From NCBI GenBank assembly GCA_017311185.1, contig JAESUZ010003902.1, positions 1-64,000 on the forward strand: a stretch of DNA of 64,000 nucleotides, in the 5' to 3' direction. A model generated the notes under the pieces. That model made no database searches. It saw nothing but the letters and a program-made list of their open reading frames with translations, and was not told the origin of the DNA. This document shows positions 34,615 to 44,080 of the stretch, one piece after another. Made by a program: the position numbers and the translations under genes. The DNA is from Proteles cristata cristata. Lineage: Eukaryota; Chordata; Mammalia; Carnivora; Hyaenidae. How positions within the stretch are numbered: position 1 is the stretch's first letter; the number at the start of each line of letters is the position of its first letter.

Positions 34615-34683
34615 GGTTTTTTGGTTTTTTGGCTATTTGGCATTCCTTAAAATTCCATATGAAATTTAGGAATTTTTTTCTAT

Positions 34684-34889
34684 TAAATTTTTTTTAGTGT
34701 TTAATTTTGAGAAAGAGAGAGACCAAGTGTGACTGGAGGAGGGGCAGAGAGAGGGAGACTCAAAATCTGTTGGCTTCAGGCTCTGAGCTGTCAGCACAGA
34801 GCCTGATGTGGGGCTTGAACCCACAAACCACGAGATCATGACCTGAGCTGAAGTTGGATGCTTAACTGACTGAGCCACACAAGCACCCT
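34684..34889 (-). mobile_element. SINE, class F, with target-site duplication
   Basis: 'GAATTTTTTTCTATT' (about 34,669) and 'GAATTTTTTCTATT' (about 34,890) flank it. Confidence 0.9.
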
Positions 34890-35035
34890 GAATTTTTTCT
34901 ATTTCTACAAAAAATGGCATTTGGATTTTGGCAGGGATTGAATTGAATTTGTAAATCTCTTGGGTAGTATTGTCATCCTAATTCTGTTAAGTCTTCCAAT
35001 CAATGAATGCAGTGTCTTTTATCTTTGTCATTTAA

Positions 35036-35140
35036 AATTTTTTTTTTATTAAGTAAACTCTATCCCCAATGTGGGGTACGAACTCAGCAACCCTGAGACC
35101 AAGAGTTTATGTTCTACTGACTGAGCCAACCAGGTGCCCC
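35036..35140 (-). mobile_element. SINE, class O
   Basis: 'AAGTAAACTCTATCCCCAAT' to 'GAGCCAACCAGGTGCCCC'; flanked by TTTAAAATTT repeats on both sides. Confidence 0.87.
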
Positions 35141-35238
35141 TATCCTTTAAAATTTCTTTTAGCAGTGTTTTGTACAAGTCTCCTCAGGGTACAAGTCTTG
35201 TACATCCTTGGTGAAGTTTTTCCTGATATCAGTGTAAT

Positions 35239-35810
35239 ACACCATATTAATAGAATGAAAGAAAAAAGCCTACATATCATCTTTCATGGAGAAAAAAACA
35301 TTTGAAAAACTCCATCAGACTTTCATTATAAAAGCACTTAATAAATTAGGAATAGGAAAAAAAAAAGAAAAAAAAATAAATTAGGAATAGGAGGGAACTC
35401 CCTTAATGTAATAAAAGCTATATGACATCATATTTGATGGGAAAGACTACAAGGCTTTCCGCGAAGATCAGGAATAAGATAAGGATGCCCTCTTTTGGTA
35501 CTTCTAAAGTGTATTAAAGTTTTAGCCAGAGCACTAAGACAAGAAAGAAAAAGCATCCAAATCAGAAAAAAAGGTAAAATTATCTCTTATTATCAGATGA
35601 TATCATTGTATAGAAAACCCTTACAAATCCACCAAGAAAACCCCAAACCCTGTGATAGGTAGTAACAGGTTCAGCAGAGTTCAGAATAAAAAAATCACCC
35701 AGAAGTTAGTTGTATTTCTACATACTATCAATGAATAATGTTGAAAGGAAATCAAGAATATTATTTTGCTTACATTAGCATTGAAAAGAATAAAAATAAA
35801 ATACTTAGAC
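35239..35810 (+). mobile_element. L1 ORF2 segment in inverted orientation (twin-primed 5' part)
   Basis: Sense ORF2 text from 'TACACCATATTAATAGAATG' (35,237) to 'AAAATACTTAG' (about 35,808). In an intact L1, AATACTTAG is followed directly by GGAATAAAC..., which is where the antisense part starts. Breakpoints therefore match one element that was inverted during insertion. Confidence 0.8.
35340..35392 (+). repeat. A-rich tract flanked by a perfect 18-bp direct repeat
   Basis: 'AATAAATTAGGAATAGGA' at 35,340-35,357 and 35,375-35,392, with only 17 nt of A-rich sequence (one G) between. The first copy is preceded by CTT, giving TT|AATA, close to the L1 endonuclease site. It lies within the inverted L1 segment. 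Confidence 0.78.
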
Positions 35811-35820
35811 ATCTGTATCC

Positions 35821-36003
35821 TTTTTTTTTTTAGTTTATGTATTTAGTTTGAGAGAGCGCGTGTGAACAAGTGAGTGGGGAAGGGCAGAGAGAGAGAGGGA
35901 GAAAGAGTGTGTGCCTTGAATTCACAGATTGTGAGCATCATGATCTGAGCCGAAATCAAGAGCCCAACGCTTAACTTAATGAGCTACCCCTTACAGGTGC
36001 CCC
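35821..36003 (-). mobile_element. SINE, class F, with target-site duplication
   Basis: Body shortened; 'CTGTATCCTTTT' (about 35,814) and 'CTGCATCCTTTT' (about 36,009) flank it. Confidence 0.88.
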
Positions 36004-36039
36004 TTTTCTGCATCCTTTTGACTTAACATCAGTAGTACT

Positions 36040-36200
36040 TGTAAGTTTCTTCCCTTTTTGGCCCAAAAGATATCCCTGGGCTCATGCTATACATTATTTA
36101 CTGTCTCATACTTGGAATTAACTCCCAGGAAGCCCTGGTACCTTTTTCTTAGGAAATGGTAGTTACAGACTATAGTCTGAACTGAGATAAGCTTTTTGAA
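36040..36200 (+). mobile_element. Ancient LINE-like repeat, copy C fragment
   Basis: 'GGGCTCATGCTATACATTAT', 'ACTTGGAATTAACTCCCAGG' and 'TTAGGAAATGGTAGTTA' parallel the segment at about 46,500-46,610. Same unresolved family as copies A and B. Confidence 0.5.
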
Positions 36201-36284
36201 TTTAGAATCTTTTTGAGACTATCGCTTGTGTTATTCACATTTACTCCTCAACCCACATCTGGCTTTTCTATCTGTTTTTCCACT

Positions 36285-37480
36285 GAAATTCTCTTCAAGA
36301 TCACTGAAATAACCTAATAATTACCAAGTCTGATGGATGCTTTCCAGAGCTTTTCTTACTTGATCTCTTACACATCTGACCCTATTGCCCATTCCCTCCT
36401 TGAAACTTCTTTACTTATAAGGTGAACTCTCGCGGTTGTTTTCTTAATTGTTTCTTTTCAGTCATCTTTGACTCTTTCTGCATGCCAAATAAATGTTTCC
36501 TTGGTCTCTGTTTTTCTTGGGTAATAACCTACAGTAGTTTTAACCACTACCCATTATATACTTTATGTGATTTCCCTTGTGCTTCTTTGCGCGAGTGTGT
36601 GTGTCTAAAACTCAAAATCTGTGTTTTTAGATGTATGCTTTGACTTGTATTTTGCTACCAAATATTGCTAGTTTGGTGGGGCGCCTGGGTGGCTTAGTCG
36701 GTTGAATGTCCGACTTTTGCTTAGGTCATGATCTCGTGGTTCGTGGGTTCGAGCCCCGCGTCGGGCTCTGTGCTGACTGCCAGCTTGGAGCCTGGAGCCT
36801 GTTTCAGTCTGTGACTCCCTCTCTCTCTGACCCTCCTCTGCTCACACTGTCTCTCTTTCTCTCTCCTAGAAATAAATAAAACATTGAAAAAAAAACACTT
36901 AAAAAAAAAATATTGCTAGTTTGGTGTCCCTAAAATGGACTCTTTATTCCCCTTGTAAGTACTTGCTCTCACAAATAGTGCCCCATTCCTTCCCTACCTG
37001 TTGTTCTTTCTGTATTCTCTTAGTTACTGTCTTCTAATCACCTTAGTTAGAAATCTGAGTCATTTTTTTTCTCTTTCCCTTATCAATCTACTTTTAGCTG
37101 GTGAGACTTACTGAGATTACCTCAGATGTGATTTTTAAAACGTTAATTTCTATTGCCAGCAGCCTGGTTATGGTACTTATTTTGCTTACTTTGTTTTCTT
37201 ACTTTCCATTCCTTTAAAAACTCTTCCTTTCTCTACTGTTTCCTTTCACCTATTCATTTTATTCACAAATGAAAATCTGTTCATCTGTATGGTAACAGTT
37301 TTGCTCCCTTAATAATATTTCAGTTCCCCAAGATAAGTGCTGTTCAGAGTCTGTTCTGTGGCAACAGGCAAGTTGCCTCACAGCTCTGACTCTCTCTCCT
37401 CCTAGAAATGTACTTTTCTTTCATGGGAAAGGTTTTTTCTGATTATCTCTGCTATTGTCCTGCCAGTCTTGGTAGGGCTC
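36285..37480 (+). mobile_element. L2, sense, diverged, interrupted
   Basis: 'CTCTTCAAGATCACTGAAAT', 'TTTTCTTACTTGATCTCTTA' and 'CCCATTCCCTCCTTGAAACT' follow L2 reverse-transcriptase coding order; the part after the SINE (36,927 on) is weaker. Same LINE region as the copy at 9,171. Confidence 0.6.
36678..36907 (+). mobile_element. SINE, class Y, perfect 19-bp target-site duplication
   Basis: Reference young copy. The tRNA-Lys-derived head carries A-box-like TGGCTTAGTCGG and B-box-like GGTTCGAGCCCC promoter elements for RNA polymerase III. The body has 'CAGTCTGTGACTCC', the tail 'CCTAGAAATAAATAAAACAT' plus poly(A). The duplication 'AAATATTGCTAGTTTGGTG' (36,660-36,678; 36,908-36,926) is exact and starts at an A-rich L1-type site. 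Recent insertion. Confidence 0.96.
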
Positions 37481-37559
37481 CTACTTGGCCCTGTAAGCCT
37501 GATGTAGAGATAGAATCTTTGCTTAATTCCACCCAGCACAGCTGAGACCAGGTTGTGAC

Positions 37560-37655
37560 TTTTAAAGATTTTTTAAAAGCCTAACATGGGGCTCAGATTT
37601 TTAACCCTGAGTTTAAGAATTACATGCTCTACTCAATCAGCCTGCCCGGTGCCCC
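37560..37655 (-). mobile_element. SINE, class O
   Basis: 'TAACATGGGGCTCAGATTTT' to 'CAGCCTGCCCGGTGCCCC'; diverged. Confidence 0.8.
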
Positions 37656-37687
37656 TCCAGATGTGACTTGTAAAGAAGATTTCCTTA

Positions 37688-37909
37688 GGGGCGCCTGGGT
37701 GGCTTAGTCGGTTAAGCGTCCGACTTGCGCTTAGGTCATGATCTCGCGGTTCGTGGGTTCGAGCCCCGCGTCGGGCTCTGTGCTGACTGCCAGCTCAGAG
37801 CCTGGAGCCTGTTTCCGTCTGTGACTCCCTCTCTCTCTGACCCTCCCCTGCTCACGCTGTCTCTCTCTCTCCTAGAAATAAATAAAAAAAAAAACATTAA
37901 AAAAAAAAA
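37688..37909 (+). mobile_element. SINE, class Y, perfect 12-bp duplication
   Basis: 'AAGATTTCCTTA' at 37,676-37,687 and 37,910-37,921. Head CpGs all intact (CTCGCGGTTCG, CCCCGCGTCGGG). Lies directly beside the class O copy. Confidence 0.95.
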
Positions 37910-38413
37910 AAGATTTCCTTAAAAGTTGAGTATAGTAGGAGGGAATTGTAAACCAATACAGTAATCTCCCCATCTCCCTCCCCCTCCACCAAAAAAAATC
38001 TGTGGTTTTCTTTCTGTGGTTTCAGTTACCCACAGTCAACCATGGTCCTTCCGGAAGTAGATGATCCTCCTCCTGTTGTATTGTTGGAAGGTCAGTAGCA
38101 TAACCCTAAGTCACAATTGCAAGGTTCTTCACCTCCTTTCATCTCATCACATAGGCATTTTATCATTTCATGTCAACACAAGAAGGGTGAATATAGTACT
38201 GTGAGATACTTTGAGAGACCACATTAATTTTTATTGCAGTATAGTGCTATAATTGTTCTATTATTATTGTTGTTAGTCTCTTAACTGTAATTTATAAATT
38301 CATTTTTACCGTATGTATATATGGTTGGCTCTTGAACAATATGGGGGTTAGGGGCATTCACCCCTGCCTCCCCCCACCCCCGGCAAATCTGCCTGAACTT
38401 TTTAAAAATTTTA

Positions 38414-38618
38414 GAGGCGCATGGGGGATCAGTTGGTTAAGCTTCCAACTTAGGCTCAGATCGTGATCTTGCTGTTTGTGAGTTTGAGCCCTGCCTCCTG
38501 CTCTGTGCTGACAACTCAGAGCCTGAAGCCTGCTTCAGATTCTGTGTTTCCTTCTCTCTCTGCCCCTCCCTTGCTCATACACTGTCTCTCTCTCTCAAAA
38601 ATAAGTAAACATTAAAAT
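38414..38618 (+). mobile_element. SINE, class F, in the Tigger MITE
   Basis: 'GAGGCGCATGGGGGATCAGT' head is diverged; tail AAAATAAGTAAACATTAAA. Confidence 0.88.
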
Positions 38619-38629
38619 TTTTAAAAAAT

Positions 38630-38735
38630 TTTATCTATTTATTAAGTAATATTTTTACCCAAAATGGGGCTTAGACTCCCAGCCCCAAGATCAAGAGTCC
38701 TGTGCCTTGCTGACTGAACCAGCCAAGTACCTCTC
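38630..38735 (-). mobile_element. SINE, class O, in the Tigger MITE
   Basis: Tail-to-tail with the preceding + SINE. Head 'GAACCAGCCAAGTACCTCTC'. Confidence 0.83.
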
Positions 38736-38921
38736 TGTCTATAACGTTTGATTCCCTCAGAACTTAATTACTGATACCCGATTTTAACTGGAAAGCTTAC
38801 TGATAACATAAACAGTTGATTAACATATTTTTCTATGTTATATGTGTTATGTACTATATACTTAACAATAAAATAAGCTAGAGAAAAGAAAATGTTTTTA
38901 AAAAAAATCATAAGGTAGAGA

Positions 38922-39048
38922 GGGATGCCTGGGTGGCTCAGTTGTTTAAATGTCTGACTCTTGATCTCAGCTCAGGTCTTGATTTCAGAGTTGTGAGTTC
39001 AAGGTCTGTGTTGGGTTCTACACTGGGCTTGGGCTCCAGAAAAGAAAC
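38922..39048 (+). mobile_element. SINE, class O, perfect 14-bp duplication, in the Tigger MITE
   Basis: 'TCATAAGGTAGAGA' at 38,908-38,921 and 39,049-39,062 is exact, and the MITE continues without loss on the right. Confidence 0.92.
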
Positions 39049-39215
39049 TCATAAGGTAGAGAAAATATATTTGTGGTACTGTACCATATTTATTGGTAAA
39101 AGTGTATAAGTGGATCTGTGCAGTTCAGACCTATGTTGCTCAAAGGTCAACTGCACCACCTTTAATTTACTGTTTCCAAAATTTTAAAACAAGGTATACA
39201 CAAGGAAAATAAAAA

Positions 39216-39345
39216 GGGTTCCTGGCTGGCTCAGTTGGAAGAGCATGTGACTCTTGATCTCAGGGTTGTGAGTTTGAGCTTCATGTGGGATATAGAGATT
39301 ACTTAAATAAAAACTTTAAACAAAAAAAAAAAAAGGGGGGGGATG
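39216..39345 (+). mobile_element. SINE, class O
   Basis: 'GGGTTCCTGGCTGGCTCAGT' to an A13 tail followed by a G8 run. Confidence 0.87.
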
Positions 39346-39349
39346 CTTC

Positions 39350-40790
39350 ATTCCCAAGAAGGATTAATAGAAGGAGAAAGCTTATTAATTTGGTTATAAT
39401 TTCTTGATATGTATTTTTGTCGAGATTTAGCAGTTTCCACAAAGAATTTGAGGTAGTTTACAAAAAGATATACAAAAAAGATGAAAAGAATTAAGTAGAC
39501 CATGGTAAAGGAAAATAAAGATTTTTTTAGGAAAATATAGATACTATATATAATATAGATATTCTAGTGGTGTGATTGATCAGAGAATATTAGTTAAATA
39601 TGTCCCATTATCACATAGAGCAAATATTACTGTACTGTGAAGAAACAACAATTTCTAGCACTGCTTCTAAAAGTAGTTATAGATGTGAATCTTCAGTAGG
39701 AGACACTCAGTAATGAACAATGTCTTCAGTAACATTTTCTTTCTAACAGAGGAAAGTAGTCTCAGTTTCTCATCTCTAGGTTTTTGTATAAACATGTCTT
39801 TATATCCTTTGGGTAAATAATTAGGAGTGGGATTGCTGGGTCATAGAAGTTTTCTTATATTGTGTTTTGAGTTATTTATGTATTTTAGATACAAATCTTT
39901 TATAAGTGTTTTGCAAATGTTTTCTTCTAGTCTATGGTTCATCTTCATTTTCTTAACGTCTTTTTCAAACAGCAGAAATTGAGATTGAGGCTGGTGAATA
40001 CACACATATTCACAGATACAAACTTAATTTTGTGGGAATCAGCAGATAGTTGACAGCAGAGGACCCAGGAGAAAACATATCATGGTGTATTTGTTTTTAA
40101 TTAGCAATATATTTCAGAATCCCCTGCGGGAATTCCATCCCTGCGCCTGTGCAATGTACAAATGTGTAGTCCTCATCTATCCCAGACCTTCTGAAATAGA
40201 TTAGGTGGAGGACTGCAGAGGAGGAGCCACTGTGGCAGTAGAATTTGTTCTTGGTCCTTAACAGTAACATGGTTTTTGTTTCCTTATGGATAAAATAGAA
40301 ATAAAGATCAATCTAACTCTTAGTAGGTTTCAGTAGGTTAGTGCACATGAAATACCAGCATATACCAAGAGGTAATTTTTAGAAGCAAAGGGGAGAGAGC
40401 TGGAGCCAAGGATAGTGTCATGGAAACCTTCAAAGTCATTGCCTGTGAGAGTGAACCTTACTTTTTTCTTGCTTTCCTTTCTGTGTGACACTTGAATTAT
40501 TTAAAAAGTAAATGTTGGTTCCAATTATTCTTTTCATTCAACCCTTTTGTTCCCCTGAAATTGACTATGATGTTTTCTGTTCTTGAATTCCATTATATCA
40601 TAGTAACTTCCTTGCTTTTTTAACATGATGTTCATATGATTGTTCTTAGAATTTATGTCAGAGTTGAAGTATTTCTCTCAAGATAGTTATAGAAATATGC
40701 ATGCTTATTATCCTTCAGTTTTTCTTCAAGTTTGGTGTCTTAAAAGAAGTAAATATTTTCCTCACTGCATTTTTATAAATGGAAAATCAA
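39350..40790. other. Intronic stretch, mostly nothing recognised
   Basis: Contains a short antisense L1 fragment at about 39,770-39,985 ('GAGTGGGATTGCTGGGTCAT', 'TACAAATCTTTTATAAGTGT'). The rest looks unique. Confidence 0.5.
39770..39985 (-). mobile_element. L1 ORF2 fragment, antisense
   Basis: 'TATCCTTTGGGTAAATAATT' and 'GATTGCTGGGTCATAG' are hallmark complement sequences of L1 ORF2 3' parts. Confidence 0.65.
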
Positions 40791-40791
40791 T

Positions 40792-40996
40792 TTTTTTACA
40801 ACTTTTAAAAGAAGTTTGTGTATTTGGAGAGAGAATATATATGCACACGCCCATGTGGGGGAGGGGCAGAGAGGAGAGAGAGAATCTCCAGCAGCCTCTG
40901 CACCTGATTTGGGGCTTGAACCCACAAACTGTGAAATCATGACTTCAGCCAAGATTAAAAGTTGGACGGTTAACTGACTGTGCGGCCCAGGTGCCC
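40792..40996 (-). mobile_element. SINE, class F, worn
   Basis: GA-rich body is short; head 'CTGTGCGGCCCAGGTGCCC'. Flanks 'AAAATCAATTTT' and 'AAAATTAATTTT'. Confidence 0.83.
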
Positions 40997-41334
40997 TGAA
41001 AATTAATTTTAATGAAACAATAATCAGTCATTATGAACAAGAAAAAGTGCTTTATCCTGTATCAAAGGAGGATTTGCTTTGTTTAGTTGTCATTTGTTGG
41101 AAAAAAAGAACACAGCCCCAAAATAATGAGTTATTTTTAGGGTTGTTAAGTAATAAGTTATACTAGGAAAAAAGCTGCTCATTTAGTGTGAGGAGTACAA
41201 CTCTGTATTTAAGATGTTTCTAGTTGGTTACTACCTTTTATTTTTATTAATTAATTAATTATTTATTTATTATTTTTTTTTATTTTTTGTTTTATAAAAT
41301 ATAAAACATTTTATTTATTTATTTATTTTTTTTA

Positions 41335-42550
41335 CAAATAGTTTGTCAAATTAGTTTCCACATAACACTCAGTGCTCATCCCCACAAGTGTCCTCCTCCA
41401 TGTCCATCCCTCCCTCCCCCCCACATCCATCAGTCCTCAGGTTTTGTCAGCATTCAAGAGTCTCTCATGGTTTGCCTCTCTCCCTTTCCCCCACCATTTC
41501 CCCCCTTCTTCTCCCCCTTGGTCCTCAGTTAAGTTCCTCCTAATCCTCCTATACGTGCAAACATATGATATTTGTCCTTCTCTGCCTGACTTACTTCGCT
41601 CAGCATAACACCCTCAAGGTCCATCCATGTTGCTACACATGGCCAGATTTCATTGTTTCTCATTGCCATGTAGTATTCCATGGTATAGATAAACCACATC
41701 TTTTTTTTTTTTTTTAATATTTTTATATATTTCTAGGAGAGAGAGAGAGACAGTGTGAGCAGGGGAGGGTCAGAGAGAGAGGGAGTCACAGACTGAAACA
41801 GGCTCCAGGCTCTGAGCTGGCAGTCAGCACAGAGCCCGACGCGCGGCTCGAACCCACGAACCTCGAGATCATGACCCAAGCGAAAGTCGGACGCTTAACC
41901 GACTAAGCCACCCAGGCGCCCCAAACCACATCTTCTTGATCCATTCATCTGTTGATGGACACTTAGGCTCTTTCCATGTTTTAGCTATTGTGGAGAGTGC
42001 TCCTATGAACATTGGGGTACATGTGCTCCTATGCCTCAGCATTTCTGTATCCCTTGGGTAAATTCCTAGCAGTGCTATTGCTGGGTCATAGGGAGTTCTA
42101 TTGTTAGTTTCCTTGAGGAACCTCCACACTGTTTTCCAGAGGGGCTGTACCAGTTTACATTTCCACCAACAGTGTAGGAGGGTGCCCGTTTCTCCACATC
42201 CTCGCCAGCATCTAGAGTTCTCTGATTTGCTCATTTTAGCCACTCTGACTGGCGTGAGGTGGTATCTCAGTGTGGTTTTGATTTGTATTTCCCTGATGAG
42301 GAGGGATGCTGAGCATCGTTTCATGTGTCTGTTGGCCATCTGGATGTCTTCTTTGGAGAAGTGTCTGTTCATATCTTCTGCCCATTTCTTCACTGGGTTG
42401 TTTGTGTTTCGGGTGTGTAGTTTGGTGAGTTCCTTATATATTCTGGATATTAACCCTTTATCTGATATGTCATTTGCAACTATCTTTTCCCATTCCGCTG
42501 GTTGCCTATTAATTTTCTGGGTTGTTTCCTTGGCTGTGCAGAAGCTATTT
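41335..42550 (-). mobile_element. L1 3' end, antisense, felid-type, low divergence
   Basis: Complement of the 3' UTR ('CAAATTAGTTTCCACATAAC' near 41,350) and of the last ~500 bp or so of ORF2 up to 'GTTTCCTTGGCTGTGCAGAA'. The part 42,000-42,390 read on - gives a long intact stretch of the ORF2 C-terminal region, so decay is limited. 5'-truncated. Confidence 0.9.
41703..41922 (-). mobile_element. SINE, class Y, inserted in the young L1
   Basis: 'AAACCACATCTT' at 41,691-41,702 and 41,923-41,934. The second felid L1 copy in the window shows the uninterrupted site at about 58,744-58,755. Confidence 0.95.
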
Positions 42551-42765
42551 ATTTATTTTTTAATGTTTTATTTATTTCTAGGAGAGAGAGAGACAGCGTG
42601 AGCAGGGGAGGGTCAGAGAGAGAGGGAGTCACAGACTGAAACAGGCTCCAGGCTCTGAGCTGGCAGTCAGCACAGAGCCTGATGCGGGGCTCGAACCCAC
42701 GAACCGCGAGATCATGACCTAAGCAAAAGTTGGACACTTAACTGACTAAGCCACCCAGGTGCCCC
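42551..42765 (-). mobile_element. SINE, class Y, at the 5' edge of the L1
   Basis: Tail TTTATTTCTAGGAGAGAGAG joins 'GAAGCTATTTATTTATTTTT' of the L1; its head GGTGCCCC joins the right-hand copy of the shared duplication. Confidence 0.92.
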
Positions 42766-42800
42766 TGGTTACTACATTTTAAAAACCTTTGACATGGACA

Positions 42801-42856
42801 TTTCATTTTTTTTTTTTAAATTTCATTTTTTTTTTAAATTTCATTTTTTTTTTAAA
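42801..42856. repeat. Three tandem copies of TTTCA(T)nAAA
   Basis: Units of 20, 18 and 18 bp (TTTCATTTTTTTTTTAAA) lie exactly where the T-rich tail of the next SINE meets its target. The target itself (GGACATTT) supplies the unit's start. Confidence 0.85.
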
Positions 42857-43036
42857 TTTCTGAGAGAGAGAGAGAGCGTGAGTAGGGAAGGGTCAGAGTG
42901 AGAGGGAGACAGAATCTGAAACAGGCTCCACGCTCTGAGCTAGCTATCAGCACAGAGCCTGACGCGGGGCTCAAACTGGGAGATCATGACCCGAGCTGAA
43001 GTTGGCCTCCCAACCGACTGAGCCACCCAGGCGCTG
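42857..43036 (-). mobile_element. SINE, class F
   Basis: Body to head (GAGCCACCCAGGCGCTGC). Flanks 'GACATGGACATTT' (about 42,791) and 'GATATGGACATTT' (about 43,039) show one difference; the left flank is followed by the tandem T-tract units. Confidence 0.88.
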
Positions 43037-43230
43037 CTGATATGGACATTTTTTAAAAATATAAATGTTGAGCAAATAGTTCGACTAATGGTCATGTATT
43101 TGTCATTCATCTTCCTTAACAGTCATCAACTTTGTGCCTCTTGTTTTATTTATTTCTCTCACTTTTCCTTCCCTATAACATTTTAAAGCTAATTGTAGAT
43201 ATATTTCATTCCACATTTCTTTTTCTTTTC

Positions 43231-43475
43231 TCTTTTTTTTAAATTTTATTTATTTATTTATTTATTTTTTCTTTTTATTTCTGGGGGGGGAGAGAGAGAG
43301 AGACAGTGTGAGCAGGGGAGGGTCAGAGAGAGAGGGAGTCACAGACTGAAACAGGCCCCAGGCTCTGAGCTGGCAGTAAGCACAGAGCCCGACATGGGGC
43401 TTGAACCCACGAACCGCGAGATCATGACCTAAGTGAAAGTCGGACGCTTAACTGACTAAGTCACCCAGGCGCCCC
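43231..43475 (-). mobile_element. SINE, class Y
   Basis: (TTTA)n-containing tail and a G8 run before the GA body; head CTAAGTCACCCAGGCGCCCC. Confidence 0.92.
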
Positions 43476-43487
43476 TTTTCTCTTTAT

Positions 43488-43679
43488 TAAAGTTTATTTA
43501 TTTTGAGAGAGAGGGAAAGTGTGAGCCAGGGGGGAGGTGCAGAGAGAGAGAATCCCAAGCAGCCTCTGTGCTGTCCCTGCAGAGCCCAACACAGAGCTTG
43601 ATATCAAGAGCCATGAGATCATGACTTGAGCTGGAATCAGGAGTCAGATGCTTAATCAGCTGAGCCACTCAGGTGGCCC
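43488..43679 (-). mobile_element. SINE, class F
   Basis: Directly follows the class Y copy; head GAGCCACTCAGGTGGCCC. Confidence 0.88.
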
Positions 43680-43861
43680 TTATTTCACTTCTTAATACAC
43701 AAACTATGCAATTCTAATGTAGTCTCTCTCTCTTTTTTTTGAAGAATCATAATACTATTATCACACTGAACAAAATCAGTAGGCTTCCTTAATGTCACCT
43801 GATATTTATACAAGTTTCTTATTTGTTTCACAAAGTCAGTAGCTAAAACAAGGTTTGTGGG

Positions 43862-44080
43862 GAGGCGCCTGGGTGGCTCAGTCGATTAAACATCTGACTT
43901 CGGCTCAGGTCCTAATCTCATGGTTCCTGGGTTCAAGCTCCGCATCCAGCTCTGTGCTGACAGCTCAGAGCCTGGAGCATGCTTCATATTCTGTGTCTCC
44001 CTCTCTCTCTGCCCCTCCTTGTTCATGTTCTGTCTTTCTTTGTTTCTAAAAAATAAATGAACGTTAAAAAATAAATAAAT
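43862..44080 (+). mobile_element. SINE, class F, perfect 17-bp duplication
   Basis: 'AAAACAAGGTTTGTGGG' at 43,845-43,861 and 44,081-44,097 is exact. The body carries more substitutions than class Y copies. Confidence 0.95.

Larger units (their letters stand above)
32158..35238 (-). mobile_element. L1, 3' part, antisense (twin-primed element)
   Basis: Complement of the 3' UTR from 'TATACTTCAATGGCATTAAG' (about 32,208) through ORF2 to about 35,230, where the complement of 'AACTTCACCAAGG' is reached. Nested inside are SINEs and a solo MaLR LTR (33,874-34,264). The adjoining 35,239-35,810 is the next-upstream ORF2 segment in opposite orientation, so the two parts are read as one element with a 5' inversion. 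Confidence 0.82.
38323..39154 (+). mobile_element. MER8-like Tigger (TcMar) MITE, interrupted by three SINEs
   Basis: Left end 'GGCTCTTGAACAATATGGGG' and right end 'TATGTTGCTCAAAGGTCAAC' are inverted-repeat related. The middle contains 'GATAACATAAACAGTTGATT' and 'CAATAAAATAAGCTAGAGAA'. The same family recurs inverted at 59,334-59,668. Confidence 0.75.
41225..42775 (-). mobile_element. Young felid L1 joined to a SINE within one target-site duplication
   Basis: 'TGGTTACTAC' at 41,225-41,234 and 42,766-42,775 brackets T-rich tail, antisense L1 (41,335-42,550, minus an inserted SINE) and then an antisense SINE whose head abuts the right duplication. The SINE has no duplication of its own that I can find. 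Either a template-switch chimera or a SINE that landed exactly at the L1 5' edge. Confidence 0.6.

Noticed and set aside
36690..36760. tRNA-Lys-like sequences in SINE heads
   Set aside because: The A- and B-box resemblance is inherited from the tRNA ancestor. The sequence does not fold as a complete tRNA and is followed by the SINE body.
41869..42393. 174-codon minus-strand frame
   Set aside because: It is the C-terminal part of L1 ORF2 joined to SINE sequence, 5'-truncated and without a promoter, so a remnant and not a gene.
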